Assembly (NCBI RefSeq): GCF_035607535.1 | Contig: NZ_JAYDZX010000002.1 | Coordinates: 248,001 to 312,000 of the forward strand | Direction of reading: 5' to 3' | Source: Salinimicrobium sp035607535 | GTDB lineage: Bacteria > Bacteroidota > Bacteroidia > Flavobacteriales > Flavobacteriaceae | DNA: 64,000 bases | Part shown: positions 16,649 through 24,810 of the stretch, one piece after another | Layout: each line of letters starts with the position of its first letter | How positions within the stretch are numbered: position 1 is the first letter of the stretch | Position numbers and translations under genes: made by a program | Notes under the pieces: generated by a model | The model's database searches: none | The model's input: only the letters and a program-made list of their open reading frames with translations | What the model was told of the DNA's origin: nothing

Positions 16649-17487
16649 TTCGCAAAGGTATGATAAACTTTAGATATTCGTTTGTTTCTCTCATCATCAG
16701 AGAGTATTTCCCTGATTTTTAATTTTGCTTTTTTACTTAATCCAAATTCTCCCGGCACCTGGTCAAAAATGTAATCAAGATTATCTAAAACTACTTCAAA
16801 ACCACTCAGGATTTCCTTATGAAAGTTATATAATTTTTCTGAATCTGTAAATCTGAGAATGTTTCTCGAAATTGGACTATCGAGAATCGTGCCTCGGGGA
16901 GGGGTATTCATCAATGCGATCTTTAAATTCTTATAGGAGGTTTGATTGGCGAATAACTGGGTATGATCTATGGGCAAAAATTCAAATAATCCTGCCTCAT
17001 TTTGATTGATCAAAATATTCGGATTTTTAATTCGCCTATCCATGTTGGACAACCAATAGTCAAAAATACCAATCTTTATAAAAGTTAATGGCGCATCATA
17101 CTTTTTATATTCAAATTTATTTTTTAAGTTGAAGTTGAATTGTTCCAGTTCTACAGTAGTGTCCCTCATCAGAGAACCAAAGAAAAAAGTCTTGTCAAGG
17201 ACTAATTTATCATAACGAGTATCATATTCTTTGCCACCTGTTTTAAAATCATCAAAAACTTCTTGGGGAATTTTTAATATGCAAGCGGGGATAGTTTTTA
17301 CTCCAAAAAGATTCAGACCATATTTTCCCAAGATTTCATTTATCAGATCGTTGTAAGGTGGATGTTTCTGGAAAATAGTTTTTGCTATATATAATTCTCC
17401 ATCATCACATAGTACCAGAAAGGGAACACTATTGGTGCCCCTTTGTTCTATAATCTGAACAGCAGTTCTATGTGAGATCTCTTCCAG
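16645..17487 (-). CDS. HipA-like kinase domain protein without a normal start codon
   Basis: A HipA_2-type kinase: the catalytic stretch FIKIGIFDYWLSNMDRRIKN then PNILI (catalytic Asp and Asn) and the metal region FLPIDHTQLF are clear. The only conventional start is TTG at 17331, but the open frame continues 54 codons upstream to 17493 and those residues read as the expected N-lobe (RTAVQIIEQRGTNSVPFLVL, ELYIAKTIFQKHP, YNDLINEILGKYGLNLFG). No ATG, GTG or TTG exists in the added part; CTG at 17485-17487 is a possible start. Either a rare start or a damaged 5' end. Followed by DUF3037 with ATGA overlap. Confidence 0.7.
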   Translation of the reverse strand: MEEISHRTAVQIIEQRGTNSVPFLVLCDDGELYIAKTIFQKHPPYNDLINEILGKYGLNLFGVKTIPACILKIPQEVFDDFKTGGKEYDTRYDKLVLDKTFFFGSLMRDTTVELEQFNFNLKNKFEYKKYDAPLTFIKIGIFDYWLSNMDRRIKNPNILINQNEAGLFEFLPIDHTQLFANQTSYKNLKIALMNTPPRGTILDSPISRNILRFTDSEKLYNFHKEILSGFEVVLDNLDYIFDQVPGEFGLSKKAKLKIREILSDDERNKRISKVYHTFAK

Positions 17488-17611
17488 GTTTCGTTAATTT
17501 AAATTTTTAATTCAAAGATTTGTTCAAATTATCCCTCAACAGGGAGAAAAAATTCCAGTTTCTTTTCTACTGTTATCAATTCATAGATACTTCATGTAAG
17601 GCATAATTTAT

Positions 17612-18289
17612 TTATTTAGCAGAGAAAGAATACTCACTCATTACTTCATTTATAAATAGTTTCAAATCCTCTTGTATTTCTTTAATTCTATTTCTAGAAA
17701 GATGATTTCCCAGTTTAGGGTGATAGATTATACATAGCACTTTGTAGAAATGCCGACAGCGATGCCAGGCTTCTTTTACCTCGAAGAATTCCGATTCTCC
17801 TATTACATCCTTAGGCACTAAAAGTTGATCTCTATAATTCACATACAAGCCATTATTTTTATAATCATTGAATTTCGCCAGTCTTTTGACTCGTTCATTT
17901 GAACCGTATGCAATCAAGAAAACCTTCAATAATTTCCCTGCCTTCTGAAGTGGACCTTTTCTTCCTTTTTTCTCCCATTCCTCGATTACTTCATAAAAGG
18001 CATAGCCTACCTCCATCAACTGAGCAACTTGATGACGAATTTTATGTTGGCCGAAAAAATTTTTAGCACCTTCTAAATTATAAACTTGTAAGGATTCGCT
18101 GTGCATCTTTATCAGCACCGCCTTTATCATTTCTTCCAGGCTTAGGACCAGAAGGGAGGTTGCTCTATTATATGAGCTGTTCTTATTAGCCAGGAGTGCA
18201 GCATCGTTATAAAGATGGCGGGCATTAAGATAAAGTGGTATATCAAGATCTTTGGACTGTTTGGAGCTAAGAGTGAAAAATGTTTGCAT
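17612..18289 (-). CDS. AbiV-like HEPN protein coupled to hsdS
   Basis: A 225-residue protein of the AbiV (abortive infection) HEPN family: ARHLYNDAALLANKNSSYNR, then ATSLLVLSLEEMIKAVLI with the conserved Glu pair, then FGQHKIRHQVAQLM. HEPN proteins are often RNases. Its ATG shares one base with the stop of hsdS (TAATG), so it is translated with the restriction system. AbiV of Lactococcus stops phage translation; PrrC, another HEPN nuclease, is embedded in a type I hsd locus in E. coli. By analogy this gene may be a suicide back-up for the restriction enzyme; that is inference. Confidence 0.75.
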   Translation of the reverse strand: MQTFFTLSSKQSKDLDIPLYLNARHLYNDAALLANKNSSYNRATSLLVLSLEEMIKAVLIKMHSESLQVYNLEGAKNFFGQHKIRHQVAQLMEVGYAFYEVIEEWEKKGRKGPLQKAGKLLKVFLIAYGSNERVKRLAKFNDYKNNGLYVNYRDQLLVPKDVIGESEFFEVKEAWHRCRHFYKVLCIIYHPKLGNHLSRNRIKEIQEDLKLFINEVMSEYSFSAK

Positions 18290-19632
18290 TAATTCCCGTA
18301 ATTTTCTTCCTTCTCCGCCACCATCCTCATTTCTTCCTCAGCCTCACCAACACTTACCTGGCCGCTCATTAGCATAGGAAGGAGCCAGTCGCGGATGTTT
18401 TCAAGTTTATTTATTTCTACCAGATTCTTTTGCTTTTTAGCCTGAAGAGGTTGCATAAAATTATAGAATTTCTCGGCAAGATTCTCAGGAGGTACAGGGA
18501 CATAATAATTTGAAGTGAAATTATCGAATAATAAATTCTTTATTCCACTGGTTTTCCCTTCCCACCCAAAAAGTACATCGTTTTCATATAGCCGATTCCA
18601 TTGATAGACAAAATTGTAGAGGTACTTTTCGTTCTTTAAAGTCAATGCTTTACAGAAATTAGAACAGATCAATGGGTTCTCAAATCTTTCCAAAGTTTCT
18701 TCAGTAATAAATGCAAGTCTGCCTGTAGATTGGGTTGGGCTTCCTCCGGAAATCTCGACTACTAAATCGTGCGGATCTAATATTTTGTGAGAGTTCTTTT
18801 CAAGAATAAAACGTATAGGCGTCTTAACTTCTCCATTCCCATTTAAGCCATTAATATCAGCACCTCTTACACAGGAAACCTTTTCAGTATAATTTCCTTG
18901 CTCTGTTTCTTTTCCCCAATCTCCACTTTTATCATTTTTAATCCAGTTAGCAACCGTTGTCACTTCCCACCCCTCAGGAATCTCCCGTTTCAATTGCTCA
19001 TTATAAACCATTTTACCGCCGGAAGATTTAAAAGGCTTCCCATTTTCATCTGGGAAATCGAATTGAACAAACCAATACTCGTAAATGGTTTTAGCCATTG
19101 TTTCCAGCTCTGCATTGATCTTGTTGTTGAGTTCGATCTTGGCGTCTAAATCGGAGAGAATTCTGGCGACTTTTTGTTGGTCTTTTACATTCTTAGGAAT
19201 TTCTAATTCCATCAAATCAAAGGATGCTAAATTTATAGTATTAAATACTGATCCTTGACTCCGTTTTATAATATGCTTTACATAGTTCTTTAAAGCGTAA
19301 TACAAAAAATTCGTATCTACAATATCTTTTTTGCCTCTCAAACCAAAACAAGACTGATTAAAACACATAGGTTTGCCAATTTGCGCTAACGCCCCAACTG
19401 TACCCCTTGCAGAAATAATAATATCTCCTTTTTCTAAGTATTTCGTATTACTTTTAGCAACACCGAGTTCCGTAATTTTTTTTTCACTTTCATAAACATA
19501 TCTCAGGTCATTATTGAAATCATTAACTGAGAGCCAACCAACAGTACCATTTTCCCAATATTCCTTTACTGATGTATTGGGGGTTCCTCCACTTATTAGA
19601 TTGATAATATCACTTAAAACTACTTTAATCAT
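18289..19632 (-). CDS. hsdS: Type I restriction specificity subunit HsdS
   Basis: A 447-residue specificity subunit with two target-recognition domains, each followed by a helical spacer. TRD1 covers about residues 1-150 (ISGGTPNTSVKEYW, then KGDIIISARGTVGALAQIG) with the spacer DQQKVARILSDLDAKIELNN. TRD2 covers about 190-400, with the second spacer (LAEKFYNFMQPL...IRDWLLPMLMSGQV) at the end. It sets the bipartite DNA target. It overlaps hsdM by 8 bases and abuts the AbiV-like gene. Intact. Confidence 0.92.
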   Translation of the reverse strand: MIKVVLSDIINLISGGTPNTSVKEYWENGTVGWLSVNDFNNDLRYVYESEKKITELGVAKSNTKYLEKGDIIISARGTVGALAQIGKPMCFNQSCFGLRGKKDIVDTNFLYYALKNYVKHIIKRSQGSVFNTINLASFDLMELEIPKNVKDQQKVARILSDLDAKIELNNKINAELETMAKTIYEYWFVQFDFPDENGKPFKSSGGKMVYNEQLKREIPEGWEVTTVANWIKNDKSGDWGKETEQGNYTEKVSCVRGADINGLNGNGEVKTPIRFILEKNSHKILDPHDLVVEISGGSPTQSTGRLAFITEETLERFENPLICSNFCKALTLKNEKYLYNFVYQWNRLYENDVLFGWEGKTSGIKNLLFDNFTSNYYVPVPPENLAEKFYNFMQPLQAKKQKNLVEINKLENIRDWLLPMLMSGQVSVGEAEEEMRMVAEKEENYGN

Positions 19633-21250
19633 ACCTCAATTCTTTAAAAATTTTCTGAATTTCGGCTTCCAAATTTTTGTTATCTGCAAACAGGGAATTC
19701 AAATTTTTCTCAAAAGAATTCATTTTGGTTTCAAATTCTTCCGCAGTTATATCTACAAATTCAATCTTCACCTCAAAATATTGTCCGGCACTGAGGGAAT
19801 GGTTTTTCGTCTTGATATCTTCATAGCTCACTACCACAGAGAAATCATCTACGGGCACTTTACCATTGAAAGTGTCTATAATTTTTTGTTCTTCGGCTTC
19901 GCTTAAAACCGTTTTTTGATTCTTGCCATCTTTAATTTTAGTGCCCAAATTGGAGGCATCGATTAGCACTACGTCTTCTTTATTGCTTTTATCCAGGAAG
20001 ACTATAGAAACATTTGTCCCTGTGGTAGCAAAAATATTGGAGGGCATAGATACTACCCCGGCAAGCATTTTTCGTTTTACCAGTTCCTGGCGTATCTTTT
20101 TATCAATACCGGATTGAGCCGTTATAAATCCTGTAGGAACGACCACTGCAGCTTTACCACCTTCCTTTAGACTAAATATGATATGCTGCAGAAAAAGGCT
20201 GTAAATAGCCATACTGCTCTTTTTGCTCTTAGGAACATTTGGAATCCCGGCAAAAAAACGGTCTCGGTTTTTCTTGGTATCTAAATCATCCCGGTATTCG
20301 CTAAAATCAAGCTTAAACGGAGGGTTGGAAACGATATAATCGAATTGCTGCAGTTCCCCGTTTTCTTTTTCATGAAAGGGCGCCAAAATGGTATTCCCGC
20401 GTACAATATTCTGGAGGGAATGCACCAAATTGTTTAGAATAAGGTTCAGCCTTAAGAGCTTCGAAGATTTCTTGGAAACATCCTGGGAATAAATAGTACA
20501 CTTATCTTCGCCAATGGCGTGGGCCAGATTCATCAATAAGGTTCCAGAGCCTGCACTGGGATCGTAGCAAGTAACATCCTGTACCTCTTCAGTCACCAGG
20601 ATGGAAGCCATAATCTTAGCTACCGCGTGGGGCGTATAATATTCAGCATAGGTACCCCCGCTGTCGTTGTTATAATCTTTAATTAAATATTCAAAAATGG
20701 CGGCGTAGAAATCGTATTTCTCATGGAAAATATGTTCGAAGCTGAATTCTACCAATTTGTTTAAAATAGCCTTGCAAAAGGAATTTCTTTCAGAAGCTTC
20801 TACAATCTCACTGATCCTTTCAAATAAGGGTTCTTTGGAGCCCCCTACAGTGCGCACTGAGAAGATTTCATTATTAGTAATGGCGATATCCATAAGGGTA
20901 TCGTCAAAGGTTTTGGCGAAATCGTCTTTATTCTGTAACGCAAAAAGATGAGCGATAAGGTGCCTGGGATAAAACACTGCGGTATCCGCTTCCAGCTGCA
21001 TTGTGAGCAATTCATACTCATCATCTGAAATTTTTTCTATCTCTTCCTGCCAGTTTTCACTTTGGGCGAGTGCAGGCTTAAGTTGCTTGAGCTCGCGGGT
21101 GAATTTATCGTTTAAAAATTTATAGAGAAATGCCTGGGTGATCACTTTGTATTCATCACCATCATTACCCAAACCATAATTGGAACAGATGCCTTTAAGG
21201 CCATCAATTAATTCTTTTGTTTTGTTTTGAAAATCTACTGTGGTTGTCAT
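19625..21250 (-). CDS. hsdM: Type I DNA adenine methyltransferase subunit HsdM
   Basis: A 541-residue N6-adenine methyltransferase. An N-terminal HsdM helical domain is followed by the SAM-binding motif DPSAGSGTLLMN and the catalytic NPPF in YIVSNPPFKLDF. It methylates the host target with HsdS and forms the restriction complex with HsdR. It begins one base after the hsdR stop. Length is typical for the family. Complete and apparently functional. Confidence 0.93.
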   Translation of the reverse strand: MTTTVDFQNKTKELIDGLKGICSNYGLGNDGDEYKVITQAFLYKFLNDKFTRELKQLKPALAQSENWQEEIEKISDDEYELLTMQLEADTAVFYPRHLIAHLFALQNKDDFAKTFDDTLMDIAITNNEIFSVRTVGGSKEPLFERISEIVEASERNSFCKAILNKLVEFSFEHIFHEKYDFYAAIFEYLIKDYNNDSGGTYAEYYTPHAVAKIMASILVTEEVQDVTCYDPSAGSGTLLMNLAHAIGEDKCTIYSQDVSKKSSKLLRLNLILNNLVHSLQNIVRGNTILAPFHEKENGELQQFDYIVSNPPFKLDFSEYRDDLDTKKNRDRFFAGIPNVPKSKKSSMAIYSLFLQHIIFSLKEGGKAAVVVPTGFITAQSGIDKKIRQELVKRKMLAGVVSMPSNIFATTGTNVSIVFLDKSNKEDVVLIDASNLGTKIKDGKNQKTVLSEAEEQKIIDTFNGKVPVDDFSVVVSYEDIKTKNHSLSAGQYFEVKIEFVDITAEEFETKMNSFEKNLNSLFADNKNLEAEIQKIFKELRYD

Positions 21251-24200
21251 TTATGCAGTATGTCCTTGAAATTCGTTTATATATTCCTGTACAACCAGGT
21301 TATTGATAAACCTGGAGGTTTCCGCATTCAGCGGGATGTTGTTTTCTTTTACAAATTTGTTCACGACCAATTTAATCATCATTTTATCTAAATAGCTCTC
21401 GTTCTGTAGGAGTCGGCTATTTTGAATGATTTGCAGGTCGGCTCCGTCTTTTATTTGCTGAAGCACATCAAAGAGCTTTCTTTCAGATTGTAATAAGCCG
21501 TTGTTTTCCAACAGGCGTTTATGAATCCTGCAATATTTAGGATCATTATCGTATTTCTGTTTCAGCAAATCGTTTTGGCGGTTCAGCTCCTTAATCTTAG
21601 CATGGATTTCCCGCAGAGATTCGATGTTTTCCCGCATATCTTCCTGGCTAACTTCGTTTAGTTTTTTCTTTTTGAAGAGTCGTTCCAGTTCCTCATAAAG
21701 GCTGACAAATTTAGGGTCTTTTTTATCGAAATTATCAGCTAAAGCTTCCCGGGTTTGGCGAAGTGTATTTTTAAGTTTATCGGCCAGAATTAACTCTTCT
21801 TCCCCAGTTTTATGGAATTTGAATACCACATCTTCAAGAGCGATATTCAGCAGATTGGTGGTGTCTATATCATTTTCCAGGGCTTCCTTCTGGTTAAGCA
21901 GCATCAAATGATTATTGGCCTCGCGGTAAAGCTCGTTCATTTTCTTGAAATCCAGTTTTTCCTGAAGGTCTTTGTGCCCCAGTAATCTGATAAGGTTGTG
22001 CAAACTCTTGGCATTGGCCAGGGCCTTTACCATATCGACCATCGTTTTTCTATCGGTAATTTCTGAAATTTGCTGAGAAAAGATTTCAGAATTCCTGGTA
22101 TTGAAATGGAAAAGCGTATCCTCGATCTTATCGATATCCTGAAGAATTTCTTCTTTAGATTTGAAGATGTTGGAGTAATGCTGCATTTCATCTCCTAATT
22201 CCTCCTGTAGCTCGTCGTAATAATCTTTATTGGTACGGGCGAATTCAGCCCGGATATCGGCAAAATCCACAATATATCCATACCTGAAGTCTTTGTAACG
22301 ACGGTTCACACGGGTGAGGGTTTGCAAAAGATTATGCCTTTTGATCACCCTGCCGAGATATAACTTTTTCAGCCGTTTAGCATCAAAGCCGGTAAGCAGC
22401 ATATTATAAACGAACAGGAAATCTATTTTCCCGTCTTTGAAATCTTCTACTAATTCCTTGCGTTCATCTTTGGTGCCGATATCGTGGAGGATAAGCGCCG
22501 CAGTTTTGACTTTGGCAGTATTCTGCATTTTGGTTTTATAGGTAGTTACCGGTTCAGCTGCTTCCCTTAACTCCATATTATTTTCTTCGGAAACATATTT
22601 GGACTGAAAGATTTCAAACAGCATTTTAGCCTGGTCTGAACTGTCACAAACCACCATTCCGCCAACATCGGGATCATTGAGCTTTCTGAATTTCTCAAAA
22701 TCAGCAATAATATAATCCAGAAAAGGTTCTACATAAGCCGGGTGTGCGAATATTTTTTTTCTTTCCACATCGCCTTCCTGGACTTCAATCTCGCGTAGGA
22801 TCCTCTCAAGTTCAATTTTGTAGTTACTGTCAATTTCTTCTCTTATCAGCCTTAGCGTATAACCGTCGGCAATGGAGGCGTTGTAGTAATATTTATGGAT
22901 ATAATCTCCAAAGAGGCTTTTAGAGTTATAATCGGAACCCAATAACGGAGTTCCAGTCAGTCCAATTTTAATGGCATTTTTATCGGAATTTTCTAGATTA
23001 GCCAGGAAACTACCTTCCGGATTATAACTTCGATGTACTTCATCAAGGAAATAAACACGTTGCACATTAACGTCGTAATCCTGTGCCTGCACAACCTGGG
23101 AATCCTCAGAAAATTTCTGGATGTTTACAACGGTAATTTCTAATTCCCCTCGATCGTTATGAACGGCGGCTTTGGTTTTTATATCCTTTACAAAATCATC
23201 CTTAGAATTTACAATATGCACCACCAAACCACGGCTGCTGAATTCAGCTTTGGCCTGAAGTAGAAGATCCAGTCTATCTACTATAAAATAGAATTTCGGA
23301 ATGATGTTTTTTCGCTGAAAATATTCTGTCAAAAAGCGGGTATTGTAATAAGCTAACGCAGTTTTCCCACTGCCCTGGGTATGCCAGATGATCCCTTTTC
23401 TAATGCCATCATTTAGTTTTTTCTCAATAGCCTTAGTCGCGAATAATTGCGGATAACGCATTACATGTTTTTGCATTCCGCTTGATTCTTCCACATAAGC
23501 AATGGCATATTTCAGAATGAATTTCAGCCTCTCCATGGAAAATAGGGAAGTAGAAACTCGGTTGGTGGGGCTATCGGGATTTTTATTAGTAATGAACTCC
23601 GGGGAGTGCTTAATAATGACCAGGTTGTTATCCTTTAAAATTTCATCTTCTATTTTATCGTCCGGGTCTTTAAGTAGGTTTTTAATATCCAGATTTTCTT
23701 CTTCCCGGAAATAATTAAAAACAGGTCTGGAATAGGAAGGAGAAGCATAAAAGGCACCCTGGATGGGTTCCATATCTTCGGGATCATACTCCATATTGTT
23801 GGAGAAAACCATCAATTGGGTAATATTTACAAACCTTCTGAACTTTTTATTTTGAAAACGGGTGGCAATTCGATTGCGCTCGGCGATCACCCCTTCCCGA
23901 TTATTAGGTTTTTTTACTTCAATAAAAACTAAAGGCAGCCCATTTATCAATAGAATGATATCCGGTCTAAAACCATCTTCTCCATTTTTGTAGGGAAGCT
24001 CGGTTACTACGTTGAATTGATTTTCTTCGAATTTTTCCAGGTCTAACATTCTAATCCCGGACTGGGAAGTAAGCTTTTCGTAAAATTCTTTACCCAAATC
24101 CTCATTAGCCAGACTGAGCTTCACTTCTTCAATAAAACGGGTAATCTCGTCTTCTTCTAAAGTAGGGTTTAGATCAGCTAATTTTTTCCGGAAGATATTG

Positions 24201-24319
24201 GTAAAAATGTTGGTTTCCAGATCCCATTTCTCATTCTTTAGGGAGAGGTATTTGTAACCCAATCGGGTAAAGTGCAGAATGGAAGGGATCTTCACCCTCG
24301 AGTCTTCGTTGTGAATCAT
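21251..24319 (-). CDS. hsdR: Type I restriction endonuclease subunit HsdR
   Basis: A 1022-residue translocating restriction subunit. The N-terminal nuclease domain shows the PD-(D/E)xK pattern (FRPDIILLINGLPLVFIEVK). The SF2 motor has Walker A HTQGSGKTALAYYN near residue 315, DEVH near 431, and later helicase motifs FLFVYNMLLTGFDAKRL and LQTLTRVNR. A long helical C-terminal part docks to HsdM. It is first of hsdR-hsdM-hsdS-abiV, all on the minus strand. The 164-base upstream gap must hold the promoter unless it is read from the HEPN genes at 24484-26515. Confidence 0.94.
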   Translation of the reverse strand: MIHNEDSRVKIPSILHFTRLGYKYLSLKNEKWDLETNIFTNIFRKKLADLNPTLEEDEITRFIEEVKLSLANEDLGKEFYEKLTSQSGIRMLDLEKFEENQFNVVTELPYKNGEDGFRPDIILLINGLPLVFIEVKKPNNREGVIAERNRIATRFQNKKFRRFVNITQLMVFSNNMEYDPEDMEPIQGAFYASPSYSRPVFNYFREEENLDIKNLLKDPDDKIEDEILKDNNLVIIKHSPEFITNKNPDSPTNRVSTSLFSMERLKFILKYAIAYVEESSGMQKHVMRYPQLFATKAIEKKLNDGIRKGIIWHTQGSGKTALAYYNTRFLTEYFQRKNIIPKFYFIVDRLDLLLQAKAEFSSRGLVVHIVNSKDDFVKDIKTKAAVHNDRGELEITVVNIQKFSEDSQVVQAQDYDVNVQRVYFLDEVHRSYNPEGSFLANLENSDKNAIKIGLTGTPLLGSDYNSKSLFGDYIHKYYYNASIADGYTLRLIREEIDSNYKIELERILREIEVQEGDVERKKIFAHPAYVEPFLDYIIADFEKFRKLNDPDVGGMVVCDSSDQAKMLFEIFQSKYVSEENNMELREAAEPVTTYKTKMQNTAKVKTAALILHDIGTKDERKELVEDFKDGKIDFLFVYNMLLTGFDAKRLKKLYLGRVIKRHNLLQTLTRVNRRYKDFRYGYIVDFADIRAEFARTNKDYYDELQEELGDEMQHYSNIFKSKEEILQDIDKIEDTLFHFNTRNSEIFSQQISEITDRKTMVDMVKALANAKSLHNLIRLLGHKDLQEKLDFKKMNELYREANNHLMLLNQKEALENDIDTTNLLNIALEDVVFKFHKTGEEELILADKLKNTLRQTREALADNFDKKDPKFVSLYEELERLFKKKKLNEVSQEDMRENIESLREIHAKIKELNRQNDLLKQKYDNDPKYCRIHKRLLENNGLLQSERKLFDVLQQIKDGADLQIIQNSRLLQNESYLDKMMIKLVVNKFVKENNIPLNAETSRFINNLVVQEYINEFQGHTA

Positions 24320-24483
24320 AATTAGGTCGGTTAGATCGTATAAGACGAATCAATAACCTGTAGGTGGCTATTTGGGCCTAATTTAAGAAAAAGATGTTAA
24401 CAAGATGAAGGTGTAGTTAAACGAAGCCTTTTTAGTAGTGAAAAAGTAGAAACTAGGGAAAAACACTTCCTAAGTGTAATAAA

Positions 24484-24810
24484 CTACTGATAATTCTTTT
24501 CCATTCTCCTCAACTCATCCAACAAATCACCCTCTTCAATAGGAATCATTCTCGAAATAAGCTCCAACACATCCTGAACATTATTCTTAGGATTTCGATC
24601 TGCAGAGTAAGTCTCAAAATCTCCATTTTCCAAGGAATTAATGCAAAGGTAGAGCAGGGAACGAATGGTGAACAATAATTCACCATAACCTTCTACGTAA
24701 AGCAGATCAACCTTATATTTTCCCTTGTAGGTGTCGTGCGGCTTTAGTATTACAAACCTATCCTTCAGCTTCTCACTTAGGCCTTGTCTTTCGTTTTTCT
24801 CAGTTTTCAT
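24484..24810 (-). CDS. Small partner of the HEPN/nucleotidyltransferase protein, 108 aa
   Basis: The start is set at ATG 24810 (MKTEKNERQGLSEKLKDRF); a longer frame to 24915 would lie wholly inside the upstream gene. It overlaps the upstream gene's 3' end by 11 bases, which implies coupling. The product has a beta-rich centre (HDTYKGKYKVDLLYVEGYGE) and a helical acidic end. No family recognised. By position it could be an antitoxin or a regulatory partner of the large HEPN protein. Confidence 0.6.
   Translation of the reverse strand: MKTEKNERQGLSEKLKDRFVILKPHDTYKGKYKVDLLYVEGYGELLFTIRSLLYLCINSLENGDFETYSADRNPKNNVQDVLELISRMIPIEEGDLLDELRRMEKNYQ

Noticed and set aside
16645..17487. HipBA toxin-antitoxin system
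   Set aside because: No HipB-type HTH gene adjoins it; the partner is DUF3037 and the kinase is the HipA_2 type.
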